NCBI GenBank assembly: GCA_037102815.1
Contig: BTPP01000006.1
Coordinates: 3,038,001-3,102,000, forward strand
DNA: 64,000 nucleotides
Source of the DNA: Neurospora intermedia
Lineage: Eukaryota > Ascomycota > Sordariomycetes > Sordariales > Sordariaceae
Reading direction: 5' to 3'
Position 1 is the stretch's first letter; every line of letters begins with the position of its first letter. Below the pieces are notes generated by a model. The model saw only the letters and a program-made list of their open reading frames with translations, had not been told where the DNA came from and did not search any database. The translations under genes were made by a program, and so were the position numbers. Of the stretch, positions 45,856 through 55,644 are shown one piece after another.

Positions 45856-46418
45856 AATGGAATGGGTAAGGCTAGTTTCCGATGGCTATGCTGAGGACTG
45901 GTGTAGCACCCGTTACCGAGAAAGGTGAAGCTATCAGCGAGCTGACGTGCATCTGACAATTGCCTGTCCCTGATGTCCACGAGGAGGAGGAGGGGTCTGC
46001 GGGAGGCCTGAAGATCAACCGCCCAAGCTCACAATGATTGGTCGTTCGGGTAGCGTTATGCTTGGGCTGAGAGTGAAACGCCAAACAGAGGGGTAATTCT
46101 GAGTCTCCCGTCAGGCAAGACGATGGATGGGACCTTCAGCCCTAGGCAATGTGCTAGGTAGGCACTGATGTCTGCCTGTTTGCTTGAAAGCTTCACTTTT
46201 CCATCTGACAACAATTCCGTGAAAGAAGCTCTTTTGGGCAGTTCAGCATTTGAGTTGCTTTGCTTCACCGTGGTGAATATCACGACCGGGTCTTGGCGCT
46301 GACACTCATCGAGCTCACCTTCAGTCCGTTGGACACCAAGTTGACCGAATGCAGCAGAAAATAGCTGAACAAAACACCAAAAGACGGGCCGTGAGATTGA
46401 TCGTACTCACCCTTCATC
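44447..46418. other. Spacer of about 2 kb with a 48-A run
   Basis: A pure A-run spans 45806-45853. No gene is supported. A short ATG frame at 45739 (about 15 codons to a GTGAGC donor) could be an untranslated-leader artefact. The right end is the promoter of the HeLo-kinase gene. Confidence 0.45.
45806..45853 (+). repeat. Homopolymer run of 48 A
   Basis: An uninterrupted A-tract, preceded by GTGTATTAT. It could be a poly(A) remnant of a retroposed RNA or simple slippage expansion. Confidence 0.9.
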
Positions 46419-48730
46419 ATGGACCCCCTATCAGCGTTTGAACTTGCCCAAGTGGTCCTCGATAACACTGTCCGACGTATTTCACCCTTCTCTTCCCTTT
46501 ATTTACTCCACCCATAGGTACTAATGCTAACACAGTCTTCAAATTCGTCTCGGCCCTCGTTGAATACCCCGAAGAGTGCGAGAAATACCGATTACAGCTC
46601 ATCATCGAATATAATCGAGTTCTCGCCTGGGCCAAAGCCGCCGGACTCATTGAAGTCACTCCCGGCTCTTCACTAGCCTCCACCCTGGGGACAAATGCCA
46701 CCGAGCTGATCACGATTCTGGCTCGGATCCAATGGCTTTTGGCCGAGTTTAGGGATTTGAACGCCAGATATGGGAATGAACTTGTTCCATCCGATATCTC
46801 TCCTGCAAAAGATAAAGGGAAGGAGAAGGATGGTAAAGAGAGTAAGGACGCCAAGGGTAGTAGCAAGGACGTTAAAGGCAGCAGTAAGGACAGCGGAGGC
46901 AACGATCCCAAAGCTGCTAGTATCTCCCCGTCCAAAGAAAAGTCAACCTCTTCAGAACCAAAGCCAGCAACCGACGAAGCCCTCCTCTCCCAAATCTCCT
47001 CTCTGGCCTTGTCTTACGACCAATCCCAAAAAGAACAAAAACTCAAGGTCGAAAAGGAAGAGGATACCGAACATCGACGCGGAACCAACCACATCCGCCG
47101 CTTCTTTCGCACGACTAAAGATGTAGTTACCCACCCCTCGCGCGTGCGATGGGTGATGGTCGACAAGGAAGCCTTTGAGGCTCTGCTTTTGGACTTGCAT
47201 TCCCTGACGGAGAGGCTGGACGAGCTGATGCGGGGGTATCAGCAGTCCAAGATGGACGATATCATTGGCAAGACTTACCGGGAGATGATCCTGGCGAGAG
47301 ATGGGATTGGGGAGCTGAGGGATATGGTGGATGTGCTGGGAAAGATGGTGGAAGGGATGGTGGCGGCTGATGGAGAAGGAGGGAGAGAAGGGAGGAAGAG
47401 GAAGATGGTGAATGATGTGCAGGATTTGATCAGGCTGAAGAAGATGGCGAGGGTATCCGAGGAGTTGCTTTCCAGGCTTCATCAAGGGCAAGATCCGACG
47501 GCGGCGTCGAGACTCGAGGCGAGCGATACCAAGATCACTGTTGCGCAGTTTGGCGACCCATGGAAGGGCCAGAAAGATTTTCTGGAGGTCTTTTATATGC
47601 ACGATGGCGATCGAGATTTCGACGGCGAATGGGACTTTGGTAGCCTCGTTCGCTTCAAACGGCCACGGGGTTACCTAACCGTGGCAGAAGGCGTGGATGA
47701 ATTCCCGGTCTGGATTGAGTGGAAGCCCATGGGAGACCACACAGAAGGCTCGGTCGAAGAGAAAGTGGCCGATGTGCGTACACTGACCCTCGCGGAGATG
47801 CTACACCTTCCCAAGCCTGATTCCCTTCATGTCCCAGAATGTGTCGGCTACTTCGATGCGCGGGATGTGTTCGGGGTGGACATGTACGGTTTCATCTTCA
47901 GGGCGCGGAAAGAAAGAGTTTGTTGGGGTCATAGAATTGTCTCCCTCTACGATTTGTTGGGCACCGAGATGTTCAAGCCGAGTCTGTCGCAACGGTTTGA
48001 CTTGGCCTTGAAGCTTTGCACCACCGTCCTGAACCTGCACGCTGTCAACTGGCTGCACAAGGGAATCTTTAGTGACAACGTCATCTTCTACTTCGACTGG
48101 GGTAACGGGCTCAATAAGGCAATGAAGCAGGTTTACGATCCCCAGAAACCTTATCTCTGCGGGTTTGGGTATTCCCGACCCGAAAAGAGCAAAACTACCG
48201 CACGCAGTCTCGATTCATCGTGGGATCTCTACCGCTGGCCGGCCATCCAGCGCGAGCATCCGACCGATCACAATTCTCGCAAGACGTATGACTTGTACAG
48301 CCTTGGACTGGTGTTGCTTGAGATTGGACACTGGAAGCCGCTCGATGAAATTCTGGGCCTAAAGGAGTCGGAACCTTCCCCCTCGATTAATCAAACAGTG
48401 GTGCCTGAGAGGGATCAAACGGTGGTGCCTGAAAGGAAGCCGCCGTCGGTAAGCCTTTCCGACTCCAAGAAGGCGAGGGATTGGCTGCTTGGTACGCTGT
48501 TTGACGCCCCCTTCATTAAGGCTAAGAAACTCAACCCCCTGGGGGAGCTTCGGAACCTCATGGGAGACAAGTACACCAGGGCCGTGGAAAGGTGTCTGTG
48601 GGCTCACGGCGAGAAGGGATTCGGGGTGGAGGACCTTCCGGATCAATCGAGGGATTCGGGGGTTGGGATCCGATTGCAGGAGGCGTTCACCAAGTATGTG
48701 ATTGAGGAGCTTCAAGGCGTAAATGTTTGA
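46419..48730 (+). CDS. HeLo-domain protein with C-terminal pseudokinase
   Basis: Exon 1 is 46419-46476 and exon 2 is 46536-48730; the intron (GTATTT..ACACAG, branch GCTAACA) joins in frame to give 750 residues. The N-terminus MDPLSAFELAQVVLDN and the helices to about residue 110 (YRLQLIIEYNRVLAWAKAAGLIEV) match the HeLo (prion-inhibition and propagation) domain, a membrane-active helical bundle related to the MLKL 4HB domain. A Lys/Ser/Asp-rich linker with KDxKGSSKD repeats follows. Residues about 330-690 resemble a protein kinase, but HRD is replaced by LHKGIFSDNV (about 526) and DFG by CGFGYSRP (about 561), so it is probably inactive. YDLYSLGLVLLEIG retains the F-helix pattern. In fungi HeLo modules mediate regulated cell death in incompatibility; a similar role here is inference. 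Confidence 0.85.
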
Positions 48731-49189
48731 TGAGGATATGCCCCGAGGTATAGTGATTCATGATGTTACGATCCACTGTTGATGATGGTGGGTGTGTTGT
48801 TTTTGGACAAATGAAAGAAGGAAATGTTCGTGGTGAAGATGATGATGCCTTGAAATGCCAAGATTACAGAACCCCAATGAGCACTGTGAATCCCCACATT
48901 TACGGTATTTACACCACACAACCCCCTGTTCCGTTCCCGCAGCGCCGAGCCGTAACTGTCCCCGCCCATTACGGCATCGGCCGGCCGAAGTCCGAATTTC
49001 ACTCAATATCGGTGCCCGTGAAATTTCAACCTCACCTCACCTCGGGTCTCACAGCGTTTGGTGTCACAACTCTGACCCGGCCCACCTCATATCACATCAT
49101 CTCGGGTCTCACAACGTCCGGGACCGATCTCAAGTCTCACAACTCCGTTGTTCCGGTGCGGCAGTCAGTGAGCACTGCAGTCCACCACG
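48731..49189. other. Intergenic region and promoter with a short direct repeat
   Basis: CTCGGGTCTCACA(A/G)CGT occurs at 49041 and 49101, 60 nt apart, upstream of the reductase gene; a shorter TCTCACAAC follows near 49135. No gene is seen. Confidence 0.5.
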
Positions 49190-50818
49190 ATGACCGGCAA
49201 CATCACCGCCGCCCTAGAGCGCCACGCCAGCACCGTCACCCGCCTCTCCTCCCAAATCTCCTCCTACTACGCCGCCCGCCTGCCCTACCGCATCTTCCAC
49301 GGCTCCACCAACTCGACCCGTCCCCCCACGCAAAAAGGCACCAACACCAAATTCGTCGACATTTCCTCCCTGAACAATGTCCTCTCCGTCGACCGCGCCA
49401 CCAAGACCGCGCTCGTCGAACCCAACGTGCCCATGGACAAGCTCGTTGAAGCCACGCTGCCTCATGGTCTTGTCCCGCCTATCGTCATGGAATTTCCCGG
49501 TATCACTGCCGGCGGTGGGTTCGCCGGCACAGCAGGGGAGTCTAGTTCGTTTCGCCATGGTTTCTTCGACGATACCGTGCGGGAAGTGGAGATGGTTTTG
49601 GGTAATGGGGAGGTGGTCAAAGTGAAGAATCCTGATCTGTCTCTTCGAGAGGCATCATCATCGACTGGGACAGCGACAGCGACTGAAAAAGGGGATCTCT
49701 TCCGCGGAGCAGCCGGCGCAGTCGGTACCTTGGGCACGACGACGCTCCTAGAAGTCCAACTAATGGACGCCAAAAAGTTTGTCAAGACCGAATACAAGCG
49801 CGCCAACAGCGTAGCGGAAGCCATCCGCATGGTGCGCGAGGAAACCCAAAATGCGGAGAACGACTACGTGGACGGGATCCTCTTCAGCAAAGACCACGGC
49901 GTCATCGTCACAGGCAAACTCGTCAACGAGATACCTCCCCCTTCTTCTTCTTCTTCTTCTTCCTCTCCAATCAAACCCCAAACCTTCAGCGGACCATGGG
50001 ACCCCTGGTTCTACCTGCACTGCCAATCCCAAACCCTTTCTCCCTCCACCACAGCGTCCCCTCCGACAGACTACGTCCCCCTAGCCGAATACCTCTTCCG
50101 CTACGACCGGGGTGGATTCTGGGTGGGCGCCGCCGCCTTCCAATACTTCAGCTGGGTTCCCTTCAATCGCTTCACTCGCTGGTTCCTCGACGACTTCTTG
50201 CACACACGCATGATGTACCGCGCTTTACACGGGTCCGGCGAGTCCGCCCGTTTCGTCGTGCAAGACATCGCCATGCCGTTCGAGACCTCCGAGGAATTCA
50301 TCAACTACACCTCCTCCTCCCTAGGAATCTGGCCACTATGGCTTTGCCCTTTAAAACGCCGCGCCCCACCGACTTTTCATCCGCATACTACCCGTCCTGG
50401 CACTGCTCCTTCTGACGAAAGCAAACAAGATGACATGATGCTCAACATTGGCGTCTGGGGATGGGGTCCCGACCAACCACAGGAGTTCGTAGCCAAGAAC
50501 ATTGAGCTGGAGAACAAGGTACACGAGTTGGGCGGTATGAAGTGGTTTTATGCGCATACGTATTACGAGCAGGAGAAATTCTGGAAGATGTATGGGGGGC
50601 GGGAGTGGTATGATCAGCTGAGAAAAAAGTATGGTGCGGAGCACTTGCCGACGGTGTGGGACAAGATCCATGTGGATGCGGATAAGGCGGGCAAGAAGCA
50701 GCGGCATTGGTTGTTGGCCAAGAAGCCGATTGGCGGGTTTTATGGCATTTGGAAGAGTATTCAGAGCAAGGATTACTTTTTGCATAGGAAGGCGCAGTGG
50801 AAGTGGAAGGGGGAGTAA
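49190..50818 (+). CDS. DHCR24/Diminuto-like FAD-binding oxidoreductase (delta-24 sterol reductase family)
   Basis: A single exon of 542 residues starts at ATG 49190. The N-terminal half is a PCMH-type FAD-binding domain. VDISSLNNVLSVDRATKTALVEPNVPMDKLVEATLPHGLVPPIVMEFPGITAGGGFAGTAGESS is the hallmark order of DHCR24 proteins, with the GGGFAGTAGESSSFRHGFFDDTV signature around residues 105-130. In animals and plants the family reduces the C-24 double bond of sterols at the ER using FAD and NADPH. Fungal members are not part of the standard ergosterol route, which uses Erg4, so the substrate here is open. The N-terminus lacks an obvious transmembrane segment, although a hydrophobic stretch lies near residues 300-330. 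The Ser-rich loop (about 49935-49970) is a local TTCTTC expansion. Confidence 0.85.
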   Translation: MTGNITAALERHASTVTRLSSQISSYYAARLPYRIFHGSTNSTRPPTQKGTNTKFVDISSLNNVLSVDRATKTALVEPNVPMDKLVEATLPHGLVPPIVMEFPGITAGGGFAGTAGESSSFRHGFFDDTVREVEMVLGNGEVVKVKNPDLSLREASSSTGTATATEKGDLFRGAAGAVGTLGTTTLLEVQLMDAKKFVKTEYKRANSVAEAIRMVREETQNAENDYVDGILFSKDHGVIVTGKLVNEIPPPSSSSSSSSPIKPQTFSGPWDPWFYLHCQSQTLSPSTTASPPTDYVPLAEYLFRYDRGGFWVGAAAFQYFSWVPFNRFTRWFLDDFLHTRMMYRALHGSGESARFVVQDIAMPFETSEEFINYTSSSLGIWPLWLCPLKRRAPPTFHPHTTRPGTAPSDESKQDDMMLNIGVWGWGPDQPQEFVAKNIELENKVHELGGMKWFYAHTYYEQEKFWKMYGGREWYDQLRKKYGAEHLPTVWDKIHVDADKAGKKQRHWLLAKKPIGGFYGIWKSIQSKDYFLHRKAQWKWKGE

Positions 50819-51764
50819 AGAAAGTATGGGGTTGGTAGGATGAGCGTGGTGTTTAGGATAGATTAGAGGTTGGATAGATGGATGTAGAGGTGGTGCAAAA
50901 GTAGAATACCCCTTTTGAGAATTGTATAAAGTTTGATAACGATGATCTACCTATGACAAGGTTTCACAACAGTTTTGTACTATACCCTAGAAGAGACAAT
51001 TGGTACATATTCTCCATCTCACCCTCGAGCTGAACTTCCCAGGGCCGGTGGTAAACATGTTGACTATCGAACTGGTGATCAGTCAAGACGGTTTAAAGGT
51101 TCGGTAACACAAACTAGAGACGGTTGCAAGATTATAAGCCCAGAAACTCAAATACGGAGTGTCACTTCCTCAGCTCACATACCAAAGAAAACAGCATATC
51201 ATGTTCATGAATTCATAAACGCCCATCATCGCATAGAATCGTGATTCCTATATCCCCTATCCGCTATGGCAACTCGTACATCTCCAACACCCCATATTCT
51301 ACGCTTTCTCTCTTTAACCCCCTGTCCCCCGAGGTCTCCCCACCCCTAACGCATATCCCCCTTTTCCCCTATTTCCCTCGCCCCTTTCTTCCCCCTTAAC
51401 CCACCATTCCTCTTCCCCCCCCTTCCCAAAATCAACAAGATAACGCCCACCCAATGTAGTAAAAAGTGATATGTATGATGGAATCCTCGCTTTCCCATGT
51501 GTCGTGCCGAAAGATAGGTACATGAATGATGATGATGCTTTTGATGTGTCTTGGACAGGATGAAAAAGTGAAAAGAAAAATCCCTCTTCCACCTCTCTTC
51601 TCTTCTCTCTTCTTTTTCTTCGTTTGTCTTTCCTCGTTCCCCTTTTCCGCTTCCCACCTTTTTCTATAACCCTATGCATCCCAGTTATTCCCCGCTTTTC
51701 CCACCTCTTTAAAACAGGTCTCTACTCATAAGACATTATCAGGGAGCCCCCCCCTCCTCTCTCT
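50819..51764. other. Intergenic region, no supported gene
   Basis: A C/T-rich segment (51300-51720) with CCCCTTTTCCCC-type tracts gives spurious Lys/Arg/Gly frames on the minus strand. No motif. Confidence 0.45.
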
Positions 51765-52429
51765 CTAGAATCCCCCCTTTGTGTGGTATATAACTTTGGC
51801 GGTGCCGGTCTTGTTGATGTGTTCGAGGTGGGTCGACCAGGTAAAAGATGTTGTTAACCGACTTGAGTCGTTGTTGTCGTCTGATCCGTCCGGGTAGCGG
51901 TGCGATTGTACAGTATGTAACACCAACTTTGACGTGCCCGCTGAACAGTAGTTGCCAACTGACTGTCCCCTTGGCCCACACAAATGCGTCTGATGGGTGC
52001 CATTAACGTTGATCGGCCACCGGATTGACTTGCCCTCCCTCGCTGATGTTATCCGAGCCAGTCCCAGTAAAGGGTCCAGCGAGTACCATCGACCTGTCCG
52101 CCTCGTATGTGCCAGTCCGTGATCATATTACCGATCACGTTTAGCCCTCCAAAGTATATATTGACCGCGCCACCAGTCCTTTGCATCCTCAACCAAGGGT
52201 CTTCGACCACGCCACTGGCCACCCTTTCCTCCGCTTCCCTCCTCCTGGGTATAAGATATGTGAACCGTGGACTTCGTGACCCCGCCGTTTCGTCCCAAAC
52301 GATGAATACAAAACTGCAGCAGCCTCCAAAAACCTCCAAAAGAAAACTATGAAGCACTGTATAGGCGTTATGCACACAGAAAAAAAGAGTTAAGGAAGCT
52401 ACGTAAAATTTGGGGGTATCTTTCGTCAT
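51765..52429 (-). CDS. Possible small secreted protein (doubtful)
   Basis: ATG at 52429 begins MTKDTPKFYVASLTLFFCVHNAY, a possible signal peptide. The frame runs to about 52099, where a phase-0 GTCGAT donor may pair with a CCATCAG acceptor near 51994. That would join a downstream frame with two cysteines (HLCGPRGQSVGNYCSAG) and a Thr/Ser-rich end at 51765. This gives about 185 residues. Splice signals are weak and there is no recognised family, so it could be fortuitous. Confidence 0.3.
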
Positions 52430-52860
52430 CAATGATCCTCTTGCCCTCCTCCGCTGACTCCTTCACCGTCTCTCGGCTCCTCGTTCCTCCGCTTTGCTGA
52501 ATGCCCTTGGCCCTCTTGGGGTTTCGGTCTTTGCGTCTAATGTCATCGAGTGTTGGTGATGTACTCTGACATGTTGAGGTGTAGCCATAGGACCCTTCTC
52601 GTCGTCGGATAGCTTGTGCGGTCCTAGGTATGGCTATGCGCTGCTATTAGGGGTTAAGTTCTGAACCACTCGATCACTCACGATCGGTGGCCACCACCCC
52701 TAAATATATTTCCATCTCTACTTGTAGTAGCGATCAATCCACTTCTCACCCTATAACCAATTGGAAGAAAAGTCTCGAGTTAGCAGTTTGTTCCTTTGCC
52801 ATGAGTTGCTGCAAAGCCGAGCGTCCAAAGTGGCAAAATGGCCAAATCGCAAAGGGTGGT
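52430..52860. other. Intergenic region, no gene seen
   Basis: Short frames only; 3' flank of the Caf40 gene. Confidence 0.5.
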
Positions 52861-54139
52861 TTAAATTCCAAGACCGCTGGTGCTGGGTTCGACTACATTA
52901 TCGGAGAGGTTGATGAGGAGCTGCGCCAGGCAACGCTTGGTGGCGGCATCGTCGCGCAGAACCGAAGAGAAGGTGGCATCGCGAAGGGGCTCTGGTAGGC
53001 ACTGGCGGAGTGCCTCGCGGGCACGAGCATTGTCGCTAAGTCTGTTTTGATGGTTGTCAGTACAGAGACCTACCGAAGATCAAGTGACAGGACGAGAACA
53101 TACCTCAAGAAGCACCTAACAACATGTTTGAGGAGCCTAGCCGTTTGCTGCTCTACCAGCTGAGCAACCATGTTGCTGAGGACGGTGCCGACAGCATAGA
53201 AGCGCTCATAAGTGGCACAGATGTAGTTAAGACCGTTGTCATCAAGCAAGATCTTCTGTACGATGAAGATGGCAACCGTCTTGCTGAGCTCGGACCCGGT
53301 CTCCATGATCCTCAGGCAGAGAGGGATGATCTCGGTCGTCAGGAGAAAGTTGATGACCTCGGTGGAATCATTCTTGACAAGCGCACCGATGACTCCCAGC
53401 GAAGTAAGCCGGAGGTATTCAAAAGGACGCGACTTAGACGTCGTGTTAAGAAAGGGGTAAAGGAAGAGGGGGATGTGTGCTGAGGAAAGAAAGGGTTAGC
53501 AGGCTAGTCGGTCCTGGTTCGTAACAAAGGGGTACCTACCATTGAGGAAGAGGGTACGTGTCTCGTTGTGAGACGCCACGCACTGAAGGAGGGCGAGGGC
53601 ATTGCAGACCCTGTTGGAGGCGGCAGCGGTGAGCTGAGAGGGGTTGAGGAGGGTATAGACACTGATAATCTCCTGGAGGAGAGATGTCATGACTCCTAGA
53701 CATGGGAGTTAGCGCATGATCGATCGGCGGGGGGGAGAGAGGGGGAGGGGCTCCAAGGTATAATAGGTCGGTTATACTTACCGAACGAGTGCCAGAGGAT
53801 CAGGGCCAGTTCGGGGACCTGCTCTCGCTTCTTGCTAAGCTCCAGCAGCGCAGCCTCCCTGGTATTTTCATTCAGCAGGTCGGCAATGTACTGCAGTGTA
53901 CGGCGGTTGTCGTCCGAGACGACGGGCTCAATGGCATTATCCTGCGCGTGGGTGGCGGCGGCAAGGGCGTTCACATTGTTGTGTGCGCCGGCCAGGCGGT
54001 TGTAGTGCTGCTGCTGGGCAACATTGGCGGCGGCGGCAGCAGCCTGGGCATGCTGATGGTGCGAGGTCTGCTGGTGAAGCCAGGCAGAGTCGGCCTGGGG
54101 GTACTGGTGGTGGCCGTAGACATGGGGATTCTGCATCAT
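52861..54139 (-). CDS. Caf40/Rcd1 (CNOT9), Ccr4-Not complex subunit
   Basis: Four exons: 54139-53782, 53695-53540, 53479-53104 and 53041-52861, with introns GTAAGT, GTAGGT and GTATGT, give 356 residues. The N-terminal about 85 residues are His/Gln/Ala-rich and poorly conserved. From [44 protein letters not shown] onward it is the armadillo-repeat Rcd1 core, extremely conserved from yeast to man. Key segments include [37 protein letters not shown] and [29 protein letters not shown]. The protein is a scaffold subunit of Ccr4-Not, which deadenylates mRNA; the concave armadillo surface binds peptides and RNA. The C-terminus ends with [20 protein letters not shown], as in the family. Start choice: two tandem ATGs, 54139 and 54136. 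Confidence 0.95.
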
Positions 54140-55644
54140 CTTGGGCTATGTTTTCGAACGGAGGAATGGTTGGCGACGGCGCGAGGTAGTGGGTCAAAGA
54201 CGTCGGAAGCTGTGTGGGTATCAATCGATGGAGGACTCGAGGTGGCGCTATTGTTGTTCTTGGTGGTGGTGGTGGTGGTTATTATCTTTCGCCAGGAACT
54301 TGACGATGGGGCAACGGCAGGCCGGGCGGCATGAGAGGGGTGTCGTCCGGGCGCGGGAAGGGTCCTTCTCGATTGCGGATATCAGACAGAGCAGCGGTCA
54401 ACAACGGCGTCGTCGGGCAGGTCGTGTAGAGTGAGGTAGACAAAGTGGGCGAGGCGGCGTCGAGGCGGTAGCGAGGTGGTGGTTGTGCTTTGAGCAAGCG
54501 GGCTGTTGAACAAAGGCGGCGGCGGCGGCGGCGGCGGCGGCGGATTAAAGTGCAGATTGCAGAACACCTAGTCACAGGCCCGGCAGGCAAGGCTTGACGA
54601 TCGCGGCGGGTCTTGGAAGTACGTGTGTATTTTGGTATGAAAGCGAAATATGGAAAAAAAATGAGAGTGTTGGTGTTATGGGTAGAGAGGTAGAGAGGTA
54701 GAGTTGGAGTCGGTGACGGTGACGGAGGTGGATATGTAGAGTGAGTGAGTGAGTGGGTGGTGGTCGTATGTATTGTGAGTGGTGTTGTCGGCGGGCAAAG
54801 AAGGGAATCAAGCAGATGAAAGAAGAAGAGCTGCCCGGTGGATTGGCGGCGCCCACCCGCCTGCTGGAGCGGGTCGACTCGTCTCCTGCTGCTCCCGCCG
54901 GCGTTCGAGGGTCACACCCACTCACCCACAGCGGGCGCAGAGAGCGGTCCAGAGCCGCACCCGACAACAGGCAGTTTGCGCACAGACCATCCATCAAGCT
55001 CAACATGTGGGGAAGCTTCGGTCCAGTGTTTGATTCCGAATTCACAGTGAACCCTGGGACATGACAGTGGTCACGTAAAACCCTGCGATGGTCAGGGGAT
55101 AATACGCCCTGATTGGATGACGGATGCCGTCTGCATTTCGAGATCAAATCTGCCGTCTTCGGTGAATCAAAATTCGGGCGATCAGCACTGCCCGATGCTC
55201 AGTTGGATGAAATGGATGGACGAGGGAAGAAGCAGATCCTGCCATAATTCCAAGCACCATCCGGAAGCGCAATCAATGTACCGTGACTGTCTCTTCATCT
55301 CTTCTCAGATTGTTATCAGCCTTACAAGACAACCATATGAGGCAACGGATATCAATGTGGGAGCAAGTTGGAGATTGACTGGTTGTGGTGAAACCTGAAG
55401 CTCCAAGCCCCAAGTCACGCTCCTCTTGATCTGATATAAATCGACCACAGTGATATCAAATTAACATCCAGCAACAGGCTATCGCTTTCCTCTGCGCAAT
55501 GATATCTTAATTCCCCTTCAGACCACCAAGCCTAGCCTAGGTATTTTTTAACAAAAAGCCTCACACAGACACACAAACACCAGAAAATGCAGACAGACCC
55601 CTTTTCCTTTCCTCGTCTCGTCTCGTCTACCAGACGCCAGTCCT
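54140..55644. other. Intergenic region with GGC microsatellite; leader of Caf40
   Basis: A (GGC)9 run at about 54516-54543 lies upstream of Caf40 on its leader side. Frames of 60-191 codons here (for example 54572-55147 on the minus strand) start at non-ATG codons or lack motifs. No gene is supported. Confidence 0.5.
54516..54543 (+). repeat. GGC microsatellite
   Basis: About nine GGC triplets in the leader region of the Caf40 gene; on the transcript strand it reads GCC. Confidence 0.9.

Noticed and set aside
54572-55147. 191-codon minus-strand frame upstream of Caf40
   Set aside because: Low-complexity and without motif; most likely leader sequence.
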